A stretch of 64,000 nucleotides of DNA from Spirogloea muscicola (taxonomy: Eukaryota > Streptophyta > Zygnematophyceae > Spirogloeales > Spirogloeaceae): assembly GCA_009602725.1 (NCBI GenBank), contig WELB01000145.1, forward strand, positions 172,793 to 236,792, given 5' to 3'. The translations under genes were made by a program, and so were the position numbers. The notes beneath the pieces are model-generated. The model was not told the DNA's origin. It made no database searches and saw nothing but the letters and a program-made list of their open reading frames with translations. This document shows positions 43,181 through 55,034 of this stretch, in pieces (the stretch's first letter is position 1; every line of letters begins with the position of its first letter).

Positions 43181-45770
43181 CTGCTTCGTTTCATTTTTGT
43201 GCTTGTTGTTCTTCGTACTTCCCCTGGCCAGGGCCCCGGTGTGGCAAATGGCAGGGTCGGCTCCGCAGAGCTCGCCGGGAGCAGCGGGGCGCGCCTCGGA
43301 TCCCGCAGCCGGGCCATTGGCCAGGCGCGCCGCACCGCCACGAGCTTGTGGCGCCCCTCGACGGGGCGCCGTCTGAAGGCGGGCAGCTGAGTGGGGCGGC
43401 TTCTGGACCCCAGTGGCTGCGCTTCCGGCACCTTGTAATGCTCGCCCGCCTTTCCGTCACTTAGCTGCAGCCTCGTCGAGGCTGTCAAGGAGGAGTTGGA
43501 GTTTGCCTTTCTCAGCGATGAGACCGGGGAGATGTTTCAGCAAAAAAGCTGCCAGTCGGCACGACGACCAACAGCGAGGACTGCATCCTGATCCACCACA
43601 ATGGTTGCACTTCGAAAGCGAGGTGAGCCGATTGGCCGGTCAGTCCTGGCCACCACTTATATGTCGTGACTGTGTTGGCAACCGGCACACATCGAACGCT
43701 TTCGGTCCACCACGACGCGCAGCACAAGTGGTGAAGCGCCGGACATTGTCCAGGACAACATAGACGGGTGCTTGATGTGTGTCAATATCCTCGCACCAAT
43801 CCATACTGTGCCCGTCCTCTCCCTGGACAGGTGGCGCTGCGTTTCGTGCGAAGCAGGGGATCATGTTGCGGCTGACCCCTTCACCATCTGCTACATCACA
43901 TTTGAGCCCTTAGAAGGAGCCTCCCTGGTCAGGCTGGCTTTGTCAGGCCGTCAACCATATGACAGCAGGTTCTCAAATCTGGTGGATACCGGATACTATC
44001 CCAGGCTCTTTCCGACAGCGCTGTGCAAGTGTACCTGGCCTCATGAGCATGTTCGTTCCCTTTCGACCCGATCGTGTGAGGCTTTGCAATGATACCCAAG
44101 AGCGTTACAATCTGCTGCACCGTGAGAAACTGCTGGAGAGCAACCCTTGCGTAACGCTGGCTGCCAACCCGCCAAATGCAAGGGTGGTAAAGGCGGGACT
44201 GCAGGCAGTTGTGGCTGCACGGGAGGCTGCACTGCATTTATTAATCCAAAAACATGTAAGAAGCTTCTCCAAGCAATCTGCAGTGTATTCCGTGTGGTAC
44301 ACGTTGCCTTTGCCAGGCTGTGTCCCACAGCCGTTTCATTTTCAACAAGCAAGCCTTTGGGTTGTTGTTGCCTGGGGACTTCCCCAGTATTACACTCTGT
44401 ATCCGTAACTGGAGCTCTTCTAAGACGCTGCCTGCCTTCTGTAACAGGTGGATGTAAATGCATGAGCCAAGACTTCCATGGTGGAACAAACTGCCAGTGT
44501 GTGAGAACACCTACTGTACTACCTCTGTGGTTAAACTTCAAGACTACAAGACAACAGCTTGCCACATATACGTTTTGGATCACCCATCTCATGCATTGCA
44601 AACGAAAGGGTCCCAGAGATTTGGGCTGTCTGGGTGATCAGGGCAAGGAGGAGGCAACTCTTGCTGTATGAGGCGGACGACTTGGCTCTAATTGTCAAGT
44701 ATCCATGCATTTGACCAGGGCTACAGACATGTATGTTGCAATCCTTAAGCTCGTTCTTCTGCTACTGTCTGCTTTGTGCAGATAAATGTTGAGCTCGTCC
44801 CTCTCAAGCGATCTTGGTTGCTCATCAATGAGAGACTTCCTACGTGGTCCGAAAAATCACGGTCAAATGTTTCTAGGTACTCTGTCCAACAAAGTGAAGG
44901 CTTCGTTCATGAAGCCTTGACCTCAATAATGCTGTCAATCAGATGCAAGCTGGCTTTGCACGTGCTGAGCTCCGTATTGGAGATGGAGCCTGTGGTGAAG
45001 CCGACGTAGATGAGTAGGAAGGCGTAATGTTGCGCCATATGCAACTGAAGAAACGGTATCTCCCAAATGTTTCTTTAGTATTCCAGTAAGTTTTCCAGTG
45101 TTTTCTAGAGGTATTTAGAAGTTGGACTAGCCAGTCGTCCTTCCTGCTGTTATTTCTCATGTCGTCACTTGTGAAGGACATAACAGGTCGTTTCATTGAT
45201 GGCTCACTTCAGTGACATACGAATGGTCGCTCTCACTATTCCAACTAGTGGGACTTGCACGGTGGTTCCAAGCTTCTATCACTCACTATGGTTATCGCCA
45301 AGAGGCGGCTCGTGACTGCCACCTTGGTGTTGGTACTCGCCGATTGCTAAGAGCTAGCTCGTGAATGCCACCTTGATGGTGGCTATCGTGCATCTGTGGT
45401 CAGCAGGTGTTTGAAGGTGGTAGTGCTTGTATGCTTTGTCGTGGTGGAGTTGCTAGTGATCGGTGTTGCTGTAGTTGTAGTAATGGCAGTAGTAGTAGGC
45501 CACAGCGGTTGAGGAAGGAGACAGGTGATGATTCCTACACTGCCCGAGGGAAAGCTCTAGGAGCAATTTGAAATGGAAATATTGGAAGGTGCAGAGCTTT
45601 AGAGAATTTTGCACACCTTGAATACACCGTTAGTGTCAACAACATGCCAGAGTGCCTTGTCACGCCGCTAGGCAAACGAGCTGAAAATCTTCAAAGCCAA
45701 AGCCAAGCTTCATCAACATGGATCAAATGACTTGGACATTTGGGAATTGCTGCTTTGCCGTGCTGCAAGG
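43181..45770. other. Spacer with possible degraded exons
   Basis: A plus-strand frame at 43475-43625 reads EAVKEELEFAFLSDETGEMF and, after a one-base shift in an A run, TTTNSEDCILIHHNGCTSKA before GTGAGC. Another at 43740-43830 reads SGEAPDIVQDNIDGCLMCVN. They look like exons of one host gene with an error or lesion in the A run, but I do not recognise the family. 44085-44255 reads NPPNARVVKAGLQAVVAARE before GTAAG and has a diverged copy at 49230. 45200-45500 holds nothing I can support. Confidence 0.35.
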
Positions 45771-46140
45771 CTTTCAACGCCTCGACCGAGGGATTAGGGA
45801 GTGGGTTTTGGCTTTAGGGTACATTCAACATGCCTACGAACATAACTGAACACAAATCAACTCGCGGCTGGATCCTAAGCTGCAGTATCTGAGCAACATC
45901 GAAGTCGGACACTTGAGCTTTTTGATGCCACGTGTAAGCAAGCACACAGTACCCCCAAAACCAGCACAGCAGCCATCTAGTGCTACAATGCTATTAACGT
46001 CTGGACCGAGGATTAGGGGTTTGAATTCTGGAGTTTAGGGTACGTCAAAGGTGCCGACGAACTCAGCTTGACACAGATATACTTGCGGCTGGATCCTGAG
46101 CCGCAGGATCTGAGCAACATCGAAGTCGGACACCTGAGGA
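45771..46140 (+). pseudogene. Tandem decayed fragments of a neprosin-like exon
   Basis: Two tandem fragments about 230 bases apart match exon 6 of the neprosin-like genes at DNA level. The second keeps GACGAACTCAGCTTGACACA, GGCTGGATCCT and AGCAACATCGAAGTCGGACA; the first keeps the same GGCTGGATCCT to GTCGGACA portion, followed by ACAGTACCCCCAAAACCAGC, which is the next cycle of the same exon. Both are far more diverged than copies 1-3 and cannot be coding. Confidence 0.7.
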
Positions 46141-46148
46141 ATCCCGTG

Positions 46149-46173
46149 TAGTTAGGGTTTAGGTTTTAGGGCT
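46149..46173 (+). repeat. Degenerate interstitial telomere-like motif
   Basis: The sequence GTTAGGGTTTAGG followed by TTTTAGGG is close to three units of TTTAGGG, the telomere repeat of plants and many green algae. A weaker version (GGATTAGGGAGTGGG, GGCTTTAGGG) lies at 45790-45820. It is too short to be a telomere. Confidence 0.45.
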
Positions 46174-46348
46174 TAGAGCTTAGTGACACTTGAGGGTCTT
46201 GATGCCCACGTGTACAGAAGATGTGGCCTTCCTGGACTCTCTACCGTGACCTATATTTAGCAAATTGACCCTGCCTGCTGGGTCACATTAAGATTCAATA
46301 GTACACCAACCGCTGGTCTGCATCAATCTCATTACCCCTGCTCGGCGA

Positions 46349-46645
46349 GCTCTAAAGGGCAAAGTGAGCTGTAGCCAATGCCACTGAAGTAGAGTAGGAG
46401 TTCCAGCCACCAAGATTGGAGCGCACCAGGGTGCTGTAGCAGTTGCTGTTGATGACGAAGCTTGCCAACTGGTCCCGGGTTTACGGAAGGATGTATTAAG
46501 CATATGAGAGACTGCACATTGCACGCATAGCAGCGTCAAACGTAGCCCTTTGATATGTACCATCCTGATGCAGTTTACAAACCAGAGTGCTTGCCGTCGT
46601 GTTCCATGTTGACAATCTCGCCACCCCTTGTGCCCTGGTGGCACC
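46349..46645 (-). pseudogene. Decayed C-terminal exon of a neprosin-like gene
   Basis: The minus strand keeps GGGGTGGCGAGATTGTCAAC (the WGGEIVN region), GCAAGCACTCTGG and, near the end, FSGIGYSSLCP followed by TAG, matching the last exon of copies 1-3. Several shifts separate these blocks. It lies beside, but opposite to, the exon 6 fragments at 45771-46140. Confidence 0.75.
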
Positions 46646-46649
46646 GCTC

Positions 46650-47925
46650 TTAAGGCGGCTCAAGATCCAGTGATGCAGCTAACAACATACCCACAGGCCC
46701 TGGAACTGAAGCCAGCAGAGCAGTGCTTGCTAGACAGGTCGTGCACATGCATGTGAGCCGCATGCAATCTTCGCGTATGCAGACTCCTCGAGCAGCTCCT
46801 TCGATACAAGGCCACAGAAATATCTAAGCTTGTTGCTTGCCTACGTAACAAGTGATAACTGATAACAGTCCTCCAGAACCAGTGAATCTGGTGTGTGCCT
46901 AGTAGATCAGGGCGGTGTTCTCGTATTGTGTATCGAAATGCCTGCGACTAGAGGGATTTGCCACCAACGTAGACTCCAATGTTTTTCTGGCTAATACAGG
47001 TCACAGCAGCCAGTGCTCTTGTATAACAGCCCGTGCTATTGTAGGCATCGCTCTCATGCTCACAGTGGCATAAGGTTTTACAAATCCGGTGCATGGCAGC
47101 AATATGTGTCCCATTGCTCGAGATCACACGTGCATTTACAAGTTGGATGGCTAGTGATTGCCGGTTAAGTCACTAGCTCCTCAGTCTTGTGCTCCTCGAC
47201 TGTGCTGCCATTTTGAAGCTGTTAATTGTCGACGATGCCGGCCATGGTAGATTTCACAGCTCAGTAAAATGAGAGGCGGGCTAGATACGCCATAATCAAG
47301 ACAATAAGAGGCGAGCTAAATACGCCATAATCAAGACGGTAGAGCTGTCAGATCATTCACAGAAGGACCATGCCAGCCAATGTCCAAGTGTCATATAATT
47401 ACGAAACATCTATGAGGCAGCTGCTGGTGCCAGCATTTCATCATGTAACATGTTGTGAAATGTCAGAGATGCTAAGCTGGTGAAAAGCTCCCACCGGGAA
47501 GGTCCGCTTGATCTTGGTATTAACGCTTACATGTAGTATCTCTTACGCAGGCAGTCCTTTGTATTCTTCCGCGACAAGGTCGTGAGGCTCGTTAGTTTGT
47601 CAGCATCATGGCCTAGCTCGCGTCATCTTGGTGACGACCCATGGTTAGCCGACTCGGCGGTTGTGCTGTTGTCACCTACCTGAACAGGCGGATACGGACG
47701 GACGGACCTGGCGAGGGTGACACCGATTGCCTGGGCAGGCAAGGTGAACCTGCCCAAGCCGGCGGGCCTGAGCGGGCTCAGGGCGGGTGGGCCGCCCGAG
47801 CCTGGGCGAAGCCCCGCCCGTCAAGAGGCTAGCGACCTTGTAGCTTGGCGATCCAGTTCTTGCCAACAGCTACTTGCACGGGCATGCATTGTCACCAGCA
47901 CCGTCTGTGTAACCAAAAGGTAGCA
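46650..47925. other. Spacer without supported features
   Basis: No gene or clear repeat is seen. A short near-duplicate (AGAGGCGGGCTAGATACGCC and AGAGGCGAGCTAAATACGCC) lies at 47271-47330. Confidence 0.4.
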
Positions 47926-48140
47926 ACGTTACTGAGCGTCTCGGCGGCATCGAATCTGGGGTACAACTCTCATGAAACAATCAATGCTTAAGCCCTGCTT
48001 CCCTTGACGCCCGGCCACCTCCCGCCGCGCAAGCCGCTGCAGAAGTGTGAGCCGCCGAGCTCCTGACGCCTCGTGTACGTTGATTGCCAGCGCAAGTAAT
48101 TGGTCGCCAGCAGGGTGGTTCGCGTACTTGCGCACCTTGG
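47926..48140 (-). mobile_element. LINE C-terminal fragment
   Basis: The minus strand reads KYANHPAGDQLLALAINVHE and LTLLQRLARREVAGR, matching the DHPAGDTFYTLAMDIHG region of the LINE at 11506-12618. It is a short isolated fragment of the second LINE family. Confidence 0.65.
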
Positions 48141-48489
48141 CGCCTGCAGCCTTGCCGACCAGTCAACACCAGTGACCCCCGCTCAGTCGTCTTTTGCATT
48201 GTTCCATTTTTACCGCAGATCTTGCCTGCTCGCCTGACACCCGGTGGCTTCTTCAATACCGAAGCAAGTCCAACGTTGGCAGATATGTCACTGCAGCTTA
48301 ACAACAGCTGCAGCAGCTAGAAACTTCGTCAATAAACATCACAAGCATCTGCTTGGGTGGAGCTATTTGGACATAGTGGGATGAATATGGTGGCACTAGG
48401 AGAATCGCACACCGGTATGGTGTGCTGGGTGCTAATGTCATGTCGAGCTGCCTGGTTTACGCCATCTTAGAACCCACTACACAGCACTT

Positions 48490-48940
48490 CAGACGGGGCT
48501 GAGGGCCACAAAGAAAATTGCTCGCCCACAGAGGGTAGGGGCTGGGAAAGGCCAGCCCAAAAAGAATGGACAAGGTCCAAAGAGCCAGAAGGTGCCGAAT
48601 TGAAAAGGCACACAAGCACCAGCCAGGAAGCGGTTGTGACAGTCCTGGTTGGGCAAAGTTCGTCGCTTTTGACTATAGGGCAACTCAGGTGCCAGCCCTC
48701 AAGGATAGACCAGAGCAGTATCCACGCTGGCTGCCACATCAGCAGAACCTGTTACTCGCACTGGGCTGGCCCTACGTATGGCGTTTCTCCGGGAAGCCAG
48801 GGCGGAGGCGCTGGGGCGCCCTTGTGAAAACTTGGGGTTGGACAGGGCAGGGTGCCCCTGTATTACTCAGCAGAAGGAAAAGCTCCCTTGAAAGGGGCTG
48901 TGGCTGTGAAAGGCCACCTCAAATTAAATGAACACGCGAA
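48490..48940 (-). repeat. Two hairpin tails, minus orientation
   Basis: At 48515-48590 the copy has TGCTCGCCCACAGAGGGTAG, the GGGCTGGGAAAGGCCAGCCC hairpin and ATGGACAAGGTCC. At 48890-48935 a decayed copy has GGGGCTGTGGCTGTGAAAGG and CCACCTCAAAT. Confidence 0.65.
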
Positions 48941-51390
48941 GGGCTAGATAGCGCAAATCACGCAGCTATGGAAGTGGCTACTACGTACGGATGCTTAATG
49001 ACTCCTAATGAGCAGCAAGTTCAAGACATTAGCAGCAAGAAAGTACTTGCCCAACCGACACCTAGAGGCGGCAGCAAGGGGAGGCCTGGCCAAAAGGCAA
49101 TGGCAAAAGCCTCAAATCGCTAAGTGAGATGGAGAGGCGCATCCGATCAGATCAATCTGCCAATACATCTGCGATCCGATACATCTACGATCCGATCAAT
49201 CTGCCAATACAATGGCTGCAATAGTCAATGCACAGGTGGTAAAGGCGGGACTGCAGGCTGCTGTACATGCAGTGGAGGCTGCTAATCTTCGTGTAAGATA
49301 ATTTCTCCATGCAATCCGGAGTTGATTCAGTATGTTCTTAACGACCTTCGCCACGCTGTATCCATGCGCAAATGTTCTTATTACGCTATGTATTCGGGTT
49401 ATTAACGCCTGAGGACTTTCTAAAAGTCTTGTGCTCTATATCGTTACGTGGAGCTCTTCAAGTATGCTGCCTGTCTACTGCAATAGGTGGATGTTAATGC
49501 GCCAGACAAGGCCACAATGGTGTTTAAATTGCCAGTACGTTCATATAGATACCACCTCCTTGCTTGTGCTTTGCAAAACAGACAACAGCTTGACTAATGG
49601 ATTCAGAGTGTATGCATTGTCTCAACAGCTTGCCTTATGAGTACAAACTGCATGTATTGTCCCAATCATTGCGGATTTACGTTTACGTTTACAATATGGG
49701 CTGTCAATAAAGAATGCAAGGATGAGGCAAGGTATGCTGTATGAGGCAGACTACTTTGGCTTACATTGTCACGTACTTAGATATAGATTATTCACCACGG
49801 CAGTGGTCACCAATGTTTTTGGATGGCCTCGCAGCCTTTCTGGTCTGCCCCGCCTTGAAATCTACTTCACTCGGCCCTAGCCTGGAAGGGGTGCGCAAGA
49901 CAAAAAATCGGGCATGGGGCTGCCTAGGGGGCCGACGAAATGGGGCAACTGGAATGCGGACTCGAGTGACTCTGATTGCAAGTTTGCGCCCATGACCTGC
50001 AATACGTGGTATTGCTCTTTCATTGCTCAGTGCTCGTTTTCTCTGCTGGCCCTTCTTGCCCAACAACATTCCTGCTGATCGTGGAGTGTCATAGGATGAG
50101 CTGGGAAAGGGTGGGCTGGAGTTATGAGCCACTTGCGACTGGTGTCACCAACGGTCTCATGCACCAAGAACTCGTGCAAGAAATGAAAGAGAAAGGCGCT
50201 AGGGGCTGTAGCCGACACCTGCAGAGCAGCCTCGAAGCCTTCACTGAAGGGGGGCGGCCGACACTTTCAACCTGGAGGGGTCCAGGGGCCGTACAAGAAA
50301 CGCTTAGGATTAGGCTTACAGCCGAATTTCTTAATATCAGCTGCAACCTTCTTCTTCAGCAGAAAAGGGGGCAACAGCTCTCCAGATGTAAGGCAATGGT
50401 TGTTAGAGGCCAGCCCAAAGGTACAAGAGTGCGCTGGCGCCAGAGAAATACAAATTGGGCTGCCTCGAGGGACTTACGAGATGCGGGCAGCGGCACGTCT
50501 TTGGGCCGCTTTGCGTCGCAGGGACGACAACGTTGCGCTAACGGCAGAGCTTGGCGTGACACGCGAGTTGACTTTCTGAGTGCAGGGCACCCGAGCAACC
50601 GGGCTCGTTTATTCAAATTTCATAACGAGCCGCCGATGCGGCCTTTCTCGCTTGGGGGGACGAACACCTCTCAATTGTCTGGCTGGCCCTCTGCCCTTGC
50701 CCCATTACGTAGCTCCTCTTCTGCCCTCTTGTGGAGACGCTTCTTCCACGAGTGTTGCTCGGTCAGACGAGCAATTGGGTGATCCACAGTCCACACTCTT
50801 TAGACATCCGACTGCTCGACACGAATATGGTCATTTACGGGTACAGGTCGTAATTATCAAAGTCGTCACAGTCAAAGTCGTAGTGAGCCGTCACCTTCTT
50901 GAAAGGTCAAGAGATATAGTGCATCGCACCAAATTTTCGAAGTCAGTCAGTCAAGTAATGACAAGACATCGCTTCGCGATCAAGGAATAGAGTGGGTCTC
51001 AAATGGCCGTGCTCATCTTGTCGAGTGAGAATGGTGTCGAGTCAAGATGGTACCAAGTGCATGTGTATTTTGTGCATGGCAACGGTGCCACAGCTTGAGA
51101 TAAACACTGGGAAGGTCAGCATTGGATTCACGACTGACAGCATCTCTGAAGGTAGCACACAATAGTTGTGAGCTGCTATGAAACTTCGTGCAGTATTTAA
51201 ATCCTGGCTATACATCAGGCTGACTGTGACTCTAGCACTTAGTAGCAGGTAGCGCCAGCTTTTGTGTGCCGATGGCATCTTGATCTGCGCTTCTTGCCTT
51301 TCTTTGCTGAGAACCCGCTCCTACCCCATCGTCCCTGACACTGGATGTGAGCATGCTGGGAGGGTTTGGCGCCACCTGTGTCGGGTCTTC
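48941..51390. other. Repeat-rich spacer
   Basis: A diverged copy of the block at 44180-44720 lies at about 49230-49770. A hairpin tail relic (TTAGAGGCCAGCCCAAAGG) is at 50403-50421. Elsewhere there are ORFs without recognisable character. No gene is supported. Confidence 0.4.
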
Positions 51391-52495
51391 GTCAGCATGT
51401 CTCTCAAGTATATTAAGTACACGACCCGAATTCAGCTCAAGACCGGACGGCCTACCACCGAAGCCTCAGCAGTTTTTAAGGCCGTGTCTGATCTGTGACT
51501 GCCACGGACATACGCAGTCGAAGCGTTTGCTATAAGCTTCGTGAAAAGAGCAAGCTGAGTCGTTTGGGCATTGCATCTACTCTAGTTGTAAATTGGTACA
51601 TACCGTGACTTGCTCCTCTATCGTCTCCTCACTGTCCTTCTCTCGCCTTGTTAGTGTCCCCGTAAGACCCCTGCCTCCGTCAGCATGTCTCTCAAGTATA
51701 TAAAGCACACGACCCGAATTCAGCTCAAGACCGGACGGCCTACCACCGAAGCCTCAGCAGTTTTTAAGGCCGTGTCTGATCTGTGACTGCCACGGACATA
51801 CGCAGTCGAAGCGTTTGCTATAAGCTTCGTTGAAAGAGCAAGCTGAGTCGTTTGGGCATTGCATCTACTCTAGTTGATAAATTGGTACATAGTGTCCCCG
51901 TAAGGCCCCTGCCTCCGTCAGCATGTCTCTCAAGTATATAAAGCACACGACCCGAATTCAGCTCAAGACCGGACGGCCTACCACCGAAGCCTCAGCAGTT
52001 TTTAAGGCCGTGTCTGATCTGTGACTGCCACGGACATACGCAGTCGAAGCGTTTGCTATAAGCTTCGTGAAAAGAGCAAGCTGAGTCGTTGGGGGATTGC
52101 ATCTACTCTAGTTGATAAATTGGTGCATACCGTGACTTGCTCCTCTATCTTATCGTCTCCTCACTGTCCTTCTCTCAGCTTGTTAGTGTCCCCGTAAGAC
52201 CGCTGCCTTCGTCAGCATGTCTCTCAAGTATATAAAGCACACGACCCGAATTCAGCTCAAGACCGGACGGTCTACTACCGAAGCCTCAGCAGTTTCAAAA
52301 GGCCGTGTCTGATCTGTGACTGCCACGGACATACGCAGTCGAAGCGTTTGCTATAAGCTTCGTGAAAAGAGCAAGTGAGTCGTTGGGGGATTGCATCTAC
52401 TCTAGTTGATAAATTGGTACATACCGTGACTTGCTCCTCTATCTTATCGTCTCCTCACTGTCCTTCTCTCACCTTGTTAGTGTCCCCGTAAGACT
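51391..52495 (+). repeat. Four-copy tandem repeat of 240-295 bases
   Basis: Units start at 51391, 51679, 51917 and 52211 with GTCAGCATGTCTCTCAAGTA. Each holds TATATAAAG (TATATTAAG in the first unit), then CCCGAATTCAGCTCAAGACC, AGCCTCAGCAG, GTGACTGCCACGGACATACG and CTATAAGCTTCGT. The second unit is about 55 bases shorter because it lacks the CCGTGACTTGCTCCTC to CTTGTTAG segment. Later units are nearly identical, so the array is recent. A TATA-like box in each unit could serve transcription, but no gene follows. Confidence 0.9.
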
Positions 52496-53559
52496 TTCGA
52501 AGCCCTCATCCGCTACTACAACAATTGGACATCATTTTACTCCAATCTTGTGAAGGGCTGCTTCATATATAGCCCCCTTACTCCCCAGCCGCAAGCCTCA
52601 TGGTGCTAAGTCTCGATGTCTACAGGACCATAATCTGACTTGGAGCAGAGGCTTGGGTTTGGTAGTGGAGTGCTCAATGTATCTTGTGGCCCTCATTCTC
52701 GGGAATACTGAGTTGGACTAGTGCGCTCCTCCTTTTGCCAACCCCTTCTTGAAAATCGCTTGGGCTGTTGAGCATGAAAATGACCTTCGAGGACCTGTCT
52801 GAGTTATAGGATGGAGATTTGGAGTTACTTGCAGAGGGGAAAGCTTGCTTTCCACAGGGTCCTGCGACCTGCAGAGCTGCCACATGGCTTTTTCTTCAGA
52901 GCAGCGGCCTTTGCTGCGATCATTTTCATACCTTGCAGGGGTTCAGCGTCGTATGACAAAGGGAGAGAAGAAGCTAGCTGCTGTAGAAAAGGCCAGCCTT
53001 AGTGTACGCGGTCAGAAAGGGCCTGCCGGAGAGTGTTACATCATACATAACTATCCTCAAGTGGCCACAACAAGAACACTTAGTGCAGGCGCTGCCTCGG
53101 GGAAGTACAAGTAGCAGGCGGAAATTACATGTTGGTCTGCTTTGCCTGCAGAAAGTCGAGAAGTTACTAGTTCGTTACAATCAGGAGACGTTGTAAGTTG
53201 ACCTTGTAGGAGCTTGCATCACGACACAGGCAGAGCTTGAGGGGGAACGTCGCGGTTGGCTTCTTAGGAGCAGGGCTCGTGAGTGGCCGAGCTGGGCCAG
53301 ATTAGTCTGCTGAAGCTTGCCCCTAAAAGTGCCAGCCAGCGGTTTCGCATTTCTCTCCTTCATTTTAGGTTGGCCACTTCGCCATTGCCCCATTGTTCAG
53401 CTCCTACTGCTATTCTCTTCATTGGGGCAGATGCTTCTTGCGTGTGTCCAGGATGTCGAGACGAGTAATGACAAGTCCGTCTCCTGCTGAATGAGCCTCG
53501 GTGAATCCGACTTCATGAAGGGCTACTCATTGAGCTACAGATACAAACACATCTTCAGA

Positions 53560-53765
53560 CCTTGTTCAATATTTCGGGCTTGCTTTTCACAGCCCTTTTA
53601 GAGAGCCACTTCTTTCACAGCCCTCGCCCCCATTGAACGAGCTCACGTCTTCTTGTACATTTCTTTGGGCTGGCCTCTCACAGCCATTGCCTACCGAAAG
53701 GAAGTGAGCTCTCCAAAAGGGGGCGAGAGCTGTGAAAAGCCAGCCCCAAAAAATGGTTGAAATAG
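53560..53765. repeat. Back-to-back inverted hairpin tails
   Basis: Two plus-oriented copies (53570-53635 and 53655-53700, TTTGGGCTGGCCTCTCACAG) are followed directly by a minus copy (53701-53765, GAGCTCTCC to AGCTGTGAAAAGCCAGCCCC). The last two form a long inverted repeat of roughly 50-base arms. Confidence 0.75.
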
Positions 53766-53989
53766 CTGTTTCTTGCTCGAGTGGCAGGGATTGACTGCAG
53801 CCCGTGATGATGTCATGCACACACAGGATGCAGTCCGAGACCTGTTGAACTGCGGTGGGGGGCTAGTGCTGAGTGCTGACCCGCTACCGGGAGACTAGTT
53901 TCTCCGACCTGCGGCTGCTCAACAGAGCTTACTGAGTGTCTCGTGGCCACTTGGTTCATAGTGTTTTTAGTTAGAGCTTTCTCTGGCCA

Positions 53990-54400
53990 CTTCTTTCTCT
54001 GGCCCCTTTCAGACTTTGTTCATCGATTTCCTGGGCTGGCCTCTCACAGCAACAGCCATCTACTGGAAGCGTCTCCCCTTTCGTGCTGAGGAGAAAGTGC
54101 TCGCCCACAGAAGAAGTAGTGGCTCTCCCAATGGGGGCAAGGGCTGTGAGAAGCCAGCCCGAAAAGAATTGACAAGGTTCGAAGGGGCCAAACTACGAGC
54201 TAAGCAGCGACTGCGGGGCCATAGGGAAGAAGGGCTGGCAAAGCCAGCTCAAAAAAGAATGGACAATGTTCGAAGCCAAAGAAAGAGGAGCCGGAAATAG
54301 GCCAGGCAGAAACACAAAGAGGGGCAAGCGCGGCCAGATTAACTGGTGGCTGGGAGAGGCCAGCCCAAAAGAATGGACAAGGCCTGAAGGAGTCGGAGTG
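53990..54400. repeat. Cluster of four hairpin tails
   Basis: One plus copy (53995-54065, CTCTGGCCCCTTTCAGAC then CCTGGGCTGGCCTCTCACAG) is followed by three minus copies at about 54112-54190, 54225-54290 and 54315-54385. The last ends in CAAGCGCGGCCAGATTAACT, the reverse of the 3' end carried by the mobile copy at 28128-28190. Confidence 0.8.
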
Positions 54401-54479
54401 CTAAGGACTGAGACAGCAGTAAGCGAACTCTCAGTAACCTCTCGTCAGTAGATGCAAGTCTGAGTAGCTAGCAGGCGGA

Positions 54480-54845
54480 AAGACGTCGCCCTGACGGAAG
54501 CCGGAGGCCGCCGCCAGAACAACAAGCACAAAAAGAAACGAAGCAGCTACGAAGCACTCAGGAACCCCTGCTAAGCAGCCTCAGGTCAGAGAGACTGGGT
54601 TCAGGAGGACCTGCCCGCTTGGGCCGGAAGCCTTGCCTCGTCGGTCTGGCCAATCGGCAGGCCCTGGTCAGGGCGGCCCGCGTGCGGCACGCGGCCGCCG
54701 TCCGGAGACTGGGCCCGGATGCGCCGGCGCCAGTAAGGGCTGCGCTGTGACGCCTTTTTCTCCACTCCAACTCCTTCAGACCTTGTCCAGTCTTTTGGGC
54801 TGGCCTCTCCCAGCCACCAGTTAATCTGGCCGCGCTTGCTTCTTT
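54480..54845. repeat. LINE end (minus) and hairpin tail (plus)
   Basis: On the minus strand 54640-54558 reads PEPSLSDLRLLSRGS, a LINE C-terminus with its usual ending slightly changed, followed by the tail toward 54510. On the plus strand 54776-54841 is a hairpin tail of the same subfamily as the mobile copy at 28128 (CAGACCTTGTCCAGTC, GGGCTGGCCTCTCCCAGCC, ATCTGGCCGCGCTTGCT). Confidence 0.75.
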
Positions 54846-55034
54846 TTCCGGACAACGCCCTTCCCCAGCTTCTCCTGGCTGCAGGGCGGCAGCAAGCCGC
54901 CCAACCGCCCAGGCGGGCAGGGCAGCCTGCTGCTTTGGCCAGCGAGAGAGAAAGCTCCCCCATATGGAAACTTACTTCCAAAGGAAATGCGCGCCCATAG
55001 AGAAGAGGAAAGCTCTTCCACCTTACGGCAATGG

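Noticed and set aside
43105-43488. Minus-strand ORF of 127 residues
   Set aside because: It covers a hairpin tail and a GC-rich piece and is probably a by-product of base composition.
50020-50780. A 268-residue plus-strand ORF at 49976-50782
   Set aside because: It includes a hairpin-tail relic (near 50403) and shows no family motif.
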